Shown one piece after another: positions 1-8,288 of a stretch of 64,000 nucleotides of DNA; within the stretch, counting starts at the first letter, position 1; each line of letters opens with the position of its first letter. Made by a program: the position numbers and the translations under genes. A model generated the notes under the pieces. The model was not told the origin of the DNA. It made no database searches and saw only the letters and a program-made list of their open reading frames with translations. Source of the DNA: Citrobacter rodentium NBRC 105723 = DSM 16636. Lineage in GTDB: Bacteria; Pseudomonadota; Gammaproteobacteria; Enterobacterales; Enterobacteriaceae. The DNA lies in contig NZ_CP082833.1 of the NCBI RefSeq assembly GCF_021278985.1, forward strand, positions 4,712,001 through 4,776,000, given 5' to 3'.

Positions 1-115
1 GGCCTTCCAGCACCGCAGGGATCGCCTGCTGCTGGACAGGGGTAGGTTCACGGTAACCCTGCTCGGCAATGGCGCGCAGAATTTCAGGGTTCAAACCCAG
101 AGAATCAAAAGACAT
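1..115 (-). CDS. rhlE: ATP-dependent RNA helicase RhlE (5' end only)
   Basis: Only the first 38 codons are in the window; the gene runs off the left edge. The translated start (MSFDSLGLNPEILRAIAEQG, then the Q-motif region YREPTPVQQQAIPAVLEG) matches the N-terminus of the DEAD-box helicase RhlE, which acts in ribosome and RNA metabolism. The ATG is at 113-115 on the complement. In E. coli rhlE is divergent from cecR and shares its CecR-controlled intergenic region; here about 8 kb of other genes lie between them, and no CecR-like palindrome is visible just upstream of rhlE. Confidence 0.93.
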   Translation of the reverse strand, partial: MSFDSLGLNPEILRAIAEQGYREPTPVQQQAIPAVLEG

Positions 116-290
116 AACTACTCCGAACCGCCCCGACCGTTCCCGGTGTCGTTTTCAGGGAGATACATACAATTTGGGGATGACAAAAACCACAATGTCA
201 TGAAGGGGCGGAGTGTAGCATTTTTTGTGACAGAGCGCATAAATTATCCCACTGCGCGGGTTTTCGGGATGCCTCTGCGCCTGTGCAACA

Positions 291-310
291 GATCCCCGCG
301 AACGGGGATC
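291..310 (-). terminator. Hairpin after the adhE-like gene
   Basis: A perfect 8-bp inverted repeat, GATCCCCG / CGGGGATC, with a 4-base loop lies just past the stop of the adhE-like gene. It is strong enough to act as a terminator or mRNA 3' stabiliser, but there is no clear T-run after it on the complement, so rho-independent termination is uncertain. Confidence 0.45.
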
Positions 311-316
311 CCGGGT

Positions 317-2929
317 TTAGCCTTCGCTGAATTCCTTGCCATAATAACTGGCCAGCAGTAGCTGACGCAGTTCCGATACCAGCGGGTAGCGCGGGTTGGC
401 GCCGGTGCACTGGTCATCGAAAGCATCTTCAGACAGCTTGTCAACGTGGGCCAGGAAGTCCGCTTCCTGCACGCCAGCTTCACGGATGGACTTCGGAATA
501 CCCAGCTCGGCTTTCAGGCTTTCCAGCCACGCCAGCAGCTTCTCAATCTTCGCCGCGGTGCGGTCGCCCGGCGCGCTCAGACCCAGATGGTCGGCAATTT
601 CCGCGTAGCGACGGCGCGCCTGCGGACGGTCGTACTGGCTGAATGCCGTCTGCTTGGTCGGGTTGTCGTTGGCGTTATAGCGGATCACGTTACTGATCAG
701 CAGGGCGTTCGCCAGGCCGTGCGGAATGTGGAACTGCGAGCCCAGCTTGTGCGCCATCGAGTGGCAGACGCCGAGGAAGGCGTTGGCAAACGCGATACCG
801 GCGATGGTGGCCGCGCTGTGCACGCGCTCACGGGCTACCGGGTTTTTCGCCCCTTCGTTGTAGGACGCCGGCAGGTTTTCTTTCAGCAGTTTCAGCGCCT
901 GCAGCGCCTGGCCGTCAGAGAACTCGGAGGCCAGTACGGAAACGTAGGCTTCCAGCGCGTGGGTGACCGCATCCAGACCACCGAACGCACACAGCGACTT
1001 CGGCATGTCCATCACGAGGTTGGCGTCAACAATCGCCATATCCGGCGTCAGCGCATAATCTGCCAGCGGGTATTTCTGCCCGGTTGCATCGTCGGTGACC
1101 ACCGCAAACGGCGTGACTTCGGAACCGGTGCCGGAAGTGGTGGTGACGGCGATCATCTTCGCTTTCACGCCCATTTTCGGGAACTTGTAGATACGCTTAC
1201 GGATATCCATAAAGCGCAGCGCCAGCTCCTCGAAGTGGGTTTCCGGATGTTCGTACATCACCCACATGATTTTCGCGGCGTCCATCGGGGAACCGCCGCC
1301 CAGCGCGATGATCACGTCCGGTTTGAAGGAGTTCGCCAGCTCAGCGCCCTTACGCACCACGGAAAGGGTCGGGTCGGCTTCCACTTCAAAGAACACTTCG
1401 GTTTCAACGCCGGCCGCTTTCAGCACGGAGGTGATCTGGTCAGCGTAACCGTTGTTGAACAGGAAACGGTCGGTCACAATGAGCGCACGTTTGTGGCCGT
1501 CGGTAATCACTTCGTCCAGCGCGACAGGCAGGGAGCCGCGGCGGAAGTAGATGGATTTCGGAAGTTTGTGCCACAACATGTTTTCAGCTCGCTTAGCAAC
1601 GGTTTTCTTGTTGATCAGGTGCTTCGGACCGACGTTTTCAGAGATGGAGTTACCGCCCCAGGAGCCGCAACCCAGCGTCAGGGAAGGGGCCAGCTTGAAG
1701 TTGTAGAGGTCACCGATACCGCCCTGGGAAGCCGGGGTGTTGATCAGGATACGCGCGGTTTTCATCATCTGGCCGAAGTAAGCGACGCGCTCCGGCTGGT
1801 TGTCCTGGTCGGTGTACAGGCAGGAGGTGTGGCCGATACCGCCCATCGCCACCAGCTTCTCGGCTTTGCTGACCGCGTCCTCGAAATCTTTCGCGCGGTA
1901 CATCGCCAGCGTCGGGGAGAGTTTTTCGTGAGCAAACGGCTCGCTGTCATCAACAACGGTGACTTCGCCAATCAGGATCTTGGTGTTTTCCGGCACGGAG
2001 AAGCCCGCCAGTTCAGCGATCTTATACGCCGGCTGACCCACGATAGCGGCGTTCAGCGCGCCATTTTTCAGAAGAATGTCGCCTGTCGCCCTTTTCTCTT
2101 TCTTATTGAGAATAACAGCGCCGCTTTTGGCGAAACGCGCTTTTACCGCATCATAAATGGCATCTACAACAATCACCGACTGTTCAGATGCGCAAATAAC
2201 GCCGTTATCGAAGGTTTTGGACATCAGCACGGACGCGACGGCACGTTTGATATCGGCAGTTTCGTCGATGACCACCGGGGTGTTGCCTGCGCCCACGCCG
2301 ATCGCCGGTTTACCGGAGCTGTAGGCCGCTTTCACCATGCCCGGGCCGCCTGTCGCGAGGATCAGGTTGATATCCGGGTGATGCATCAGGGCGTTGGAGA
2401 GCTCAACGGAAGGTTGATCGATCCAGCCGATCAGATCTTTCGGCGCGCCGGCAGCGATAGCCGCCTGCAGTACGATGTCAGCCGCTTTGTTGGTGGCCTC
2501 TTTAGCACGCGGGTGCGGAGAGAAGATGATGGCGTTACGGGTCTTCAGGCTGATCAGCGATTTGAAGATAGCCGTGGAGGTCGGGTTAGTGGTCGGAACG
2601 ATACCGCAGATGATACCGATTGGTTCAGCAATGGTGATGGTCCCGAAGGTGTCGTCCTCGGACAGCACGCCGCAGGTCTTTTCATCTTTATAAGCGTTAT
2701 AGATGTATTCGGAAGCAAAGTGGTTTTTGATCACTTTATCTTCAACGATACCCATACCGGATTCGGCAACGGCCATCTTAGCGAGAGGGATGCGGGCATC
2801 TGCCGCGGCCAGAGCGGCGGCGCGGAAGATTTTATCGACCTGCTCCTGACTGAAACTGGCATATTCACGCTGGGCTTTTTTGACGCGCGCCACCAGCGCG
2901 TTTAATTCTTCAATGGAATTAATCGACAT
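317..2929 (-). CDS. Second AdhE-type bifunctional aldehyde/alcohol dehydrogenase
   Basis: 870 codons. It has the two AdhE domains: N-terminal CoA-acylating aldehyde dehydrogenase (about 1-440, catalytic Cys near 246 in NGVICASEQS) and C-terminal iron-dependent alcohol dehydrogenase (about 450-870, with GGGSPMDAAK, GVCHSMAHKLG and HIPHGLANALL). Such enzymes interconvert acetyl-CoA, acetaldehyde and ethanol. Most of the protein looks nearly identical to E. coli AdhE from memory, but residues about 252-289 diverge strongly, the first residues differ (MSINSIEE), and the Ala/Lys-rich tail of about 20 residues after position 870 is missing. The housekeeping adhE normally lies elsewhere, near tdk, so this is probably a second copy. 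It is the last gene of the cluster, 56 bp after the transketolase C-terminal subunit, and has a GAGG ribosome site. Its natural aldehyde may come from the transketolase reaction (inference). Confidence 0.85.
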   Translation of the reverse strand: MSINSIEELNALVARVKKAQREYASFSQEQVDKIFRAAALAAADARIPLAKMAVAESGMGIVEDKVIKNHFASEYIYNAYKDEKTCGVLSEDDTFGTITIAEPIGIICGIVPTTNPTSTAIFKSLISLKTRNAIIFSPHPRAKEATNKAADIVLQAAIAAGAPKDLIGWIDQPSVELSNALMHHPDINLILATGGPGMVKAAYSSGKPAIGVGAGNTPVVIDETADIKRAVASVLMSKTFDNGVICASEQSVIVVDAIYDAVKARFAKSGAVILNKKEKRATGDILLKNGALNAAIVGQPAYKIAELAGFSVPENTKILIGEVTVVDDSEPFAHEKLSPTLAMYRAKDFEDAVSKAEKLVAMGGIGHTSCLYTDQDNQPERVAYFGQMMKTARILINTPASQGGIGDLYNFKLAPSLTLGCGSWGGNSISENVGPKHLINKKTVAKRAENMLWHKLPKSIYFRRGSLPVALDEVITDGHKRALIVTDRFLFNNGYADQITSVLKAAGVETEVFFEVEADPTLSVVRKGAELANSFKPDVIIALGGGSPMDAAKIMWVMYEHPETHFEELALRFMDIRKRIYKFPKMGVKAKMIAVTTTSGTGSEVTPFAVVTDDATGQKYPLADYALTPDMAIVDANLVMDMPKSLCAFGGLDAVTHALEAYVSVLASEFSDGQALQALKLLKENLPASYNEGAKNPVARERVHSAATIAGIAFANAFLGVCHSMAHKLGSQFHIPHGLANALLISNVIRYNANDNPTKQTAFSQYDRPQARRRYAEIADHLGLSAPGDRTAAKIEKLLAWLESLKAELGIPKSIREAGVQEADFLAHVDKLSEDAFDDQCTGANPRYPLVSELRQLLLASYYGKEFSEG

Positions 2930-2985
2930 GGAAACCTCAAACAGAAAGTGAAAAGCGCCGCCGCAGAACGCGACGGCGAAAGCCT

Positions 2986-3984
2986 TTAACGCAGGCGATT
3001 TTTGATTTTCTCGACCATCATCGCGGTCGAAATGCCGTAGCGTTCGTGCAGGGTTGGCAACGCCCCGGCCAGCAGGAACTCATCCGGCAGGCCGATGGTG
3101 TCCAGTTCACAGCGCACGCCTTTACGCATCAACAGCGCGGCAACCGCTTCGCCAAGTCCGCCGATGCAGGTGTGGTTTTCCGCGGTGATCACTAAACGCC
3201 CCGGCTTCGACGCCTGTTCAACGATGGTTTTCTCATCCAGCGGCTTAATGGTCGGCACGTGCAACACCGCGGCGCTGATGTTGTCGGCGCGCAGTTTTTC
3301 CACGGTTTCCAGCGCGCGCATGGTCATCAGCCCGGAAGAGATAATCAACACATCGTTGCCGTCCTCCAGCAGCTTCGCCTTGCCCAGCTCAAACTTATAG
3401 TCATATTTGTCCAGCACCAGCGGCACCTTGCCGCGCAGCAGACGCATATACACCGGACCGTTATGATCGGCCATCGCCGGTACCGCCTGTTCGATTTCCA
3501 GCGCATCGCACGGATCGATGATGGTCATGCCGGGAATGCCGCGCATAATCGCCAGATCTTCCGTCGCCTGATGGCTGGGGCCGTAGCCGGTAGTCAGACC
3601 CGGCAGCGCCGCGCAGATCTTCACGTTGAGATGCTCTTCGGCAATAACCTGATGAATAAAGTCATAGGCGCGACGGGTGGCAAAAACGGCGTAGGTGGTG
3701 GCGAACGGAATAAAACCCTCTTTTGCCATTCCGCCCGCCGCGCCCATCAGCAGCTGTTCCGCCATCCCCATCTGGAAAAAGCGATCCGGGAACGCCTGGG
3801 CAAAAATATGTAGATCGGTGTACTTCGACAGGTCGGCGGTCATACCGACGATTTCCGGGCGCTGCGCCGCCAGTTTCGCCAGCGCGACGCCAAAAGGCGC
3901 CGGTACGGTGACCTGGCCTTCATCAGCAATGGAGGCAATCATCGCTGACGTTTTTAAACGGGTTTTTGGGGTTGTCTGGCTCAT
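2986..3984 (-). CDS. Transketolase, C-terminal subunit
   Basis: 332 codons from the ATG at 3984, chosen because it sits at a TAATG stop/start junction with the preceding gene and follows a GGAGTG ribosome site. It carries the transketolase pyrimidine-binding domain (about 25-190) and C-terminal domain (about 205-325). In split transketolases this subunit pairs with the N-terminal subunit to form the thiamine diphosphate enzyme that moves a two-carbon ketol unit. QMGMAEQLLMGAAGGMA is the conserved Glu-containing segment that activates the cofactor (family knowledge). Translational coupling with the N-terminal half supports a 1:1 complex. The donor and acceptor cannot be read from the sequence. 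Confidence 0.88.
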   Translation of the reverse strand: MSQTTPKTRLKTSAMIASIADEGQVTVPAPFGVALAKLAAQRPEIVGMTADLSKYTDLHIFAQAFPDRFFQMGMAEQLLMGAAGGMAKEGFIPFATTYAVFATRRAYDFIHQVIAEEHLNVKICAALPGLTTGYGPSHQATEDLAIMRGIPGMTIIDPCDALEIEQAVPAMADHNGPVYMRLLRGKVPLVLDKYDYKFELGKAKLLEDGNDVLIISSGLMTMRALETVEKLRADNISAAVLHVPTIKPLDEKTIVEQASKPGRLVITAENHTCIGGLGEAVAALLMRKGVRCELDTIGLPDEFLLAGALPTLHERYGISTAMMVEKIKNRLR

Positions 3985-4829
3985 TACAGCACTCCTTCCG
4001 GTTTGTTGGCATCGAGCACGGCTATCGCTTTCTGCCATTCGTCAGCATCAACACGAATAAAATGGTTCTTATCGCGCGTTTCGAGGAACGGAACGCCTTT
4101 ACCCATCAGCGTGTCGCAGATAATGACCCGAGGCTGTTCGCCGCGATGATTTTTCGCGTTATCAAACGCATTGACCACGGCGGCGACGTCGTTGCCGTCG
4201 ATGCGCTGCACGTACCAGCCGAAAGCCGCCCATTTTTCGTGCAGCGGCTCAAAGCCGAGGATTTTGCGCGAATCGCCGTCGGCCTGCTGCCTGTTCACAT
4301 CAACGATGTTGATCAGGTTGGTCAGCCCGTAGTGCGCCGCCGACATCGCCGCTTCCCAGGTGGAACCTTCATCCAGTTCGCCATCTGACATCGAGTTATA
4401 CACCCATGACGGGCTCTGTTTCTGCCTCAGCCCCAGCGCTATCCCTACCGCAATAGACAGCCCCTGCCCCAACGAACCGCCGGACATCTCCATCCCCGGC
4501 GTATAGGTCGCCATGCCGGACATTGGCAGACGGCTGTCGTCCGACCCATAGGTTTCCAGCTCCGCCTCAGGAATGATCCCGGCCTCCAGCAGCGCCGCAT
4601 AGTAGGCGATGGCATAGTGACCGTGAGACAGCAGGAAGCGATCGCGCCCTTCCCACTCCGCATCCTGCGCGCGCCAGGTCATCGCGTGGCTGAAAGCGGT
4701 CGCCAGCACATCGGCGTAGCCCAGCGCCTGACCGATGTACCCCTGCCCCTGAACTTCCCCCATGCGCAGGGCATAGCGACGAATGCGCCAGGCCGCCGCC
4801 GCCACTTTCTGAACTTCTGTCATATTCAT
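3984..4829 (-). CDS. Transketolase, N-terminal (ThDP-binding) subunit
   Basis: 281 codons. It matches the thiamine diphosphate-binding half of transketolase: the conserved LSHGHYAIAYYAAL segment (about 68-81), GGSLGQGLSIAVGIALG (about 117-133), and the diphosphate/Mg site in SDGELDEGSTWEAA followed by the Asn of VDVNRQQADG. Housekeeping TktA/TktB are single chains of about 660 residues, so the split form marks a separate transketolase. Related two-subunit enzymes act in apiose (AptAB) and sulfosugar pathways; no kinase or isomerase gene is present here to favour either. It starts 14 bp after the SDR gene and overlaps the C-terminal subunit gene by one base. Confidence 0.88.
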   Translation of the reverse strand: MNMTEVQKVAAAAWRIRRYALRMGEVQGQGYIGQALGYADVLATAFSHAMTWRAQDAEWEGRDRFLLSHGHYAIAYYAALLEAGIIPEAELETYGSDDSRLPMSGMATYTPGMEMSGGSLGQGLSIAVGIALGLRQKQSPSWVYNSMSDGELDEGSTWEAAMSAAHYGLTNLINIVDVNRQQADGDSRKILGFEPLHEKWAAFGWYVQRIDGNDVAAVVNAFDNAKNHRGEQPRVIICDTLMGKGVPFLETRDKNHFIRVDADEWQKAIAVLDANKPEGVL

Positions 4830-4843
4830 CAGACTGCCCTCGC

Positions 4844-5593
4844 TTAGTGGATTAACATGCCGCCGTTAACATCCAGAGTGATGCCGGTGGAGTAGGAAGA
4901 GAGGTCGCTGCCGAGGAACAGCGCGGCGCGCGCAATATCCACGGCGTCGCCGAGACGGTTCATCGGAATGCCTGCCAGGATGTTGGCGGTCATTTCATCG
5001 GTCAGTTTTCCGGCGGTGATATCGGTCTGGATAAGGCCGGGAGTAATGCAGTTCACGCGCACGTTATCCGGCCCCAGCTCGCGCGCCATTGCCCGCGCCA
5101 GCCCCAGCACCCCGGCCTTCGCCGCGCTGTAGTGCGGACCGCCGAAAATACCGCCGCCACGCTGGGCGGAGACGGAGGAGATACAAACGATGCTGCCGGA
5201 TTTCTGCTTACGCATCAGCGGAATAACCGCCTGCGACATCAGCAGCGTACCGCGCAGGCTGACATCCAGCACCGCGTCGTAATTTTCGCGTTTAATATCC
5301 ATTAATTTAATCGGCTGCGTGATACCGGCGTTATTGACCAGCACATCCACGCGGCCATATTTCGCCACAATTTGCTCCATCGCGGCGCTTACCTGCGCTT
5401 CATCCGCAACGTTTGCCGCCAGCCCAAGATGCTCGTCGCCTAACGACTTCGCCGCCGCCGCGCTGGCCTCTTTATTCAGATCGATAATCACAACCTTTGC
5501 GCCGTTTTCGGCAAATAACTTCGCGGTGGCGAAACCTAAACCACGTACGGAAGCCGCGCCAGTCACAATAGCGACTTTATTTTTTAATAACAT
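4844..5593 (-). CDS. Short-chain dehydrogenase/reductase (SDR)
   Basis: 249 codons from the ATG at 5593, preceded by GGAGTAAAAAT; an upstream in-frame ATG at 5611 has poorer spacing. This is a classical SDR: an N-terminal cofactor site TGAASVRGLGFATA, the NNAG motif in VLVNNAGIT, catalytic Ser in CISSVSAQRGG, and YSAAK with the active Tyr and Lys. The Asp of VVIIDLN at the end of the second strand suggests NAD over NADP. It probably oxidises a polyol or hydroxy acid to the ketone that the adjacent transketolase cleaves, an inference from position in the operon. The precise substrate is unknown. Confidence 0.85.
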   Translation of the reverse strand: MLLKNKVAIVTGAASVRGLGFATAKLFAENGAKVVIIDLNKEASAAAAKSLGDEHLGLAANVADEAQVSAAMEQIVAKYGRVDVLVNNAGITQPIKLMDIKRENYDAVLDVSLRGTLLMSQAVIPLMRKQKSGSIVCISSVSAQRGGGIFGGPHYSAAKAGVLGLARAMARELGPDNVRVNCITPGLIQTDITAGKLTDEMTANILAGIPMNRLGDAVDIARAALFLGSDLSSYSTGITLDVNGGMLIH

Positions 5594-5643
5594 ATTTTTA
5601 CTCCATGACATTACGTCATATTATTTGACGGGATAATTATTTC

Positions 5644-6973
5644 TTACTGTGGTTCATCAATAAAAAGAATCACCACTAATCCAATTGCTGCGCAGATACC
5701 AAAATAGGTAAACACGGAATTAAAGCTGCCGGTATTATCAAGTAAAAAACCGGCCACCATCGGGGAAACAAATCCGCCCAGATTGCCGCCGCTGTTAATA
5801 ATGGAGGAGGCAATGGGATAGGTTCTGGCGTCGGAAACCGCCATACCGTAAGCGGTAAAGGCAGGCCAGCCAATATTCAGGCACAGGCCGACAAAAAATA
5901 ATCCCGTACAAACCGCCGCGGTGCTGGCCGGAATATTCAGCATAATAAGCATCATAATAACGGTAGAGATCGCCGTAAAAATCATTGTCGGCTTGCGTCG
6001 GCGCCCCAATAATTTATCGGAAATATAGCCACCGCCGATCGCGCCGACAAATCCGCCGATGCACGGCATACTGGCGACCAGCCCCATACTCATAAAGTCG
6101 AAGCCTTTTTCTTTTACCAGATAAAGCGGGATCCAGGTCAGCAGACCGTACAGTACGCTGACCATCATAAAATAGGCCAGGCAATCGCCGAGGATATTTT
6201 TAGAGGTAAATAATCCTTTCGCCGTATCAACCGGCGCCCGTTTTCTGACCCGGATAATTTTATCCAGCCAGCGAAATTTATCGTCAATAACGATATTTTC
6301 TCGTTTGCCGGTATGATCATGATGACCGGCATGAATGTCCTCCAGTTCGCTTGCCGAAACAAAACGGCTCTCGGAAGGTTTGGTTTTCACCAGCACATAC
6401 CAGGCGATCGCCGCCACCAGACCCGGAATGGCGAAAGAGAAGAATACCCAGCGCCAGCCCCAGGTTACCGCAATCCATACCGCTAAAGGCGGGACGATGA
6501 TCGGCGCGAACATGGTGGCGGCGATATAGACGCCCGTCGCCGTGGCCTTCTCTTTCGGCGGAAACCAGCTGTTGATCGTCGAAGCCAGCCCTACCGGACA
6601 GGGACCTTCGCTCAGGCCGAGGCCAAGCCGCACCAGCTTTAAGCCGAACACCGAACTGACGGTGCCCATCAGCCAGGTAAACGCGGAAAAGCCAAAAATA
6701 GATAATGAAACCAGCCCGCGCGTTCCGCGCTTCGCAATAAAAAAGCCTGCCGGGATTTGGCTTACGGCGTAGCCCAGAAAGAACATACTGGCAATGGCGC
6801 CAGCTTCAAAATTATTGATATGGAACTCATCAATGATAAACGGCAGTACCCGCGCCAATATTGGTGCGATCGGCATAATTGATGGCATAAACCAGAAAAA
6901 TCATCGTTAAAACGACAAAACGATACTTCGTTTTCCTGGTGTCGGTACAGACAACGGTATCTATACGTGACAT
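5644..6973 (-). pseudogene. MFS transporter (anion:cation symporter family), frameshifted
   Basis: The true start is the ATG at 6973 (MSRIDTVVCTD...), reading into the first membrane helix (VVLTMIFLVYAINYADRTN). After Ala41 the frame breaks: a run of three C on the + strand at 6849-6851 (GCGGGT on the coding strand, where GCGGT would continue the family pattern NIGAVLPFIIDEF) shifts reading to a TGA at 6830-6832. The other frame then stays open to 5644. Without the extra base the product would be about 442 residues with roughly 12 helices, typical for ACS-family carriers of sugar acids and other organic anions. A downstream ATG at 6888 could give a protein lacking helix 1, unlikely to work. 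It is the first gene of the cluster, so polar effects are possible. A sequencing error is the main alternative. Confidence 0.85.
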
Positions 6974-7293
6974 AGGGTATCCTCTTTATTGTTTTATCTT
7001 TTTCGCGAACATCGTCGCAACACGCTTTTTCAGTCCTTCGGTTGCGAATATAACAACGCGTTCTAAAAATAGAATTTAAATAACCTCAATTCACGTTGAG
7101 AAAATTTTGATTCGTGACTGCATTCAAATTAGCGGCTTATTGAAAGCGCCAGATTCGCTGGATTAAAATGCGACAAGCCTCACATTTCATTGTTTTAACT
7201 TGCTGATAAAAGGGGTATTACCCAATAAAATTTGATTAATCGTTGCGTTGCTGTTTTGCTGTTCTTCCCACTGGCTTTTTCAGGAATTGCGTC
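6974..7293. promoter_or_regulatory. Divergent control region between the MFS operon and its LysR gene
   Basis: About 320 AT-rich bases separate the divergently transcribed carrier gene and LysR gene, the usual layout for LysR control. An inverted repeat CTCAA-N6-TTGAG at 7085-7100 is the best operator candidate, having the dyad shape of LysR-type sites. A second imperfect dyad, GGGTATTACCC, lies near 7212-7222. No promoter boxes are assigned with confidence. Confidence 0.5.
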
Positions 7294-8217
7294 ATGCCCA
7301 CTCCCGTTCCTAATAAAATGTTGCCGGTTCCGTCACTACGCAACATCCAGGCATTTATTGAAGTGGCCGATACGGGCAGCCTTAATACTGCCGCGGAAAA
7401 TCTCAACATTACCGCTTCCGCCGTCAGCCATCAGATTGCGAGTCTGGAGAATTTTCTGGGCAAAAAATTATTTTCCCGCAGCAGTAAAGGCGTAAAGCTG
7501 ACCACCATCGGCGAACGCTACCTGAAAGAAGTGTCTGGCGCGCTAAATATGATTGGCCAGGCCACTAACCAGGTGATTCATGACATTCATCAGGATTATT
7601 TACGCATCCACTCCGCGCCCAGCTTTGGCCTGCTCTGGCTGATGCCGCGGCTTGACCGCTTTCGCCAGGCGTGGCCTGAGCTGAAAATCAGCCTGACCTG
7701 CTCCTATGAGAGCATCCAGTTTTCCCGCGACAATATTGATATCGACATTCGCCACGGCCTGGCGCAATGGCCGACGCTGGTGGTCAAAACCATTCGCAAT
7801 GAAAGAATGCTTCCTTACACCTCCCAGGCCTGGCTGGAAAGCCATCCGCTGCAAACCCCGGAAGATCTGCTGTCATGCGATCTGATCCACTCAGACAGCA
7901 CCCTGATTAACTGGAACAACTGGTTCTCGTGGCACAAGGTGCGCGGCTTCAATAAAAATTTTATTTTTAATTTTGACCGCTCGTATATGAGCATCGAAGC
8001 TGCAAGGATGGGACTGGGCGTGATCCTTGAAAGTAATCTGCTGGCTGGCGAAAGCTTGCGCAAGCAGCACCTGCGGCCAGTCTTTGCCGACGATGTCAGC
8101 ATGTCGGTGAATGCCCACCATCTGGTGATGCCGCACACCAGCGAGCAAAAAGCGAAAGTGAAAGCCTTTATCGCGTGGATCTCTGAGGAACTCGACGCCG
8201 CAGGTTTCCAGATTTAA
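7294..8217 (+). CDS. LysR-family transcriptional regulator (GcvA-like)
   Basis: 307 codons from the ATG at 7294, preceded by CAGGAAT; the reading frame stays open upstream to 7243 without a ribosome site, and an internal ATG at 7318 (MLPVPSLRNIQAF) is an alternative. The N-terminal winged helix-turn-helix (TGSLNTAAENLNITASAVSH) and the substrate-binding-protein-like effector domain are both present. Resemblance is to the GcvA branch of LysR regulators. It is divergent from the MFS-SDR-transketolase-adhE operon and probably controls it in response to the pathway substrate or an intermediate (inference). It ends 71 bp before cecR. Confidence 0.85.
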   Translation: MPTPVPNKMLPVPSLRNIQAFIEVADTGSLNTAAENLNITASAVSHQIASLENFLGKKLFSRSSKGVKLTTIGERYLKEVSGALNMIGQATNQVIHDIHQDYLRIHSAPSFGLLWLMPRLDRFRQAWPELKISLTCSYESIQFSRDNIDIDIRHGLAQWPTLVVKTIRNERMLPYTSQAWLESHPLQTPEDLLSCDLIHSDSTLINWNNWFSWHKVRGFNKNFIFNFDRSYMSIEAARMGLGVILESNLLAGESLRKQHLRPVFADDVSMSVNAHHLVMPHTSEQKAKVKAFIAWISEELDAAGFQI

Positions 8218-8250
8218 ACCGGCGCTGGACAGAACCGGAGCTGCAGACTA

Positions 8251-8276
8251 TTTTTAATCAATCGATTGATTAAAAA
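8251..8276. promoter_or_regulatory. CecR operator (perfect 26-bp palindrome)
   Basis: The 26 bases form a perfect palindrome with core TTAATCAATCGATTGATTAA, ending 12 bp before the cecR start. CecR, a TetR-family repressor, is known to bind the rhlE-cecR intergenic region in E. coli. The symmetry and position make this its likely autoregulatory operator. Here it can serve only the cecR-ybhGFSR side, because the accessory cluster separates it from rhlE. Confidence 0.8.
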
Positions 8277-8288
8277 ATGGGTCGCGCG

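Noticed and set aside
446..2905. Very long open frame on the + strand opposite the adhE-like gene
   Set aside because: The opposite strand encodes a clear AdhE protein; the antisense frame is low-complexity in Arg/His/Gly/Val as expected from mirrored codon bias, with no domain or ribosome site.
6888..6888. ATG at 6888 as the true start of the MFS carrier
   Set aside because: It would remove the first membrane helix, while a perfect family N-terminus lies upstream in the other frame; a one-base insertion explains both.
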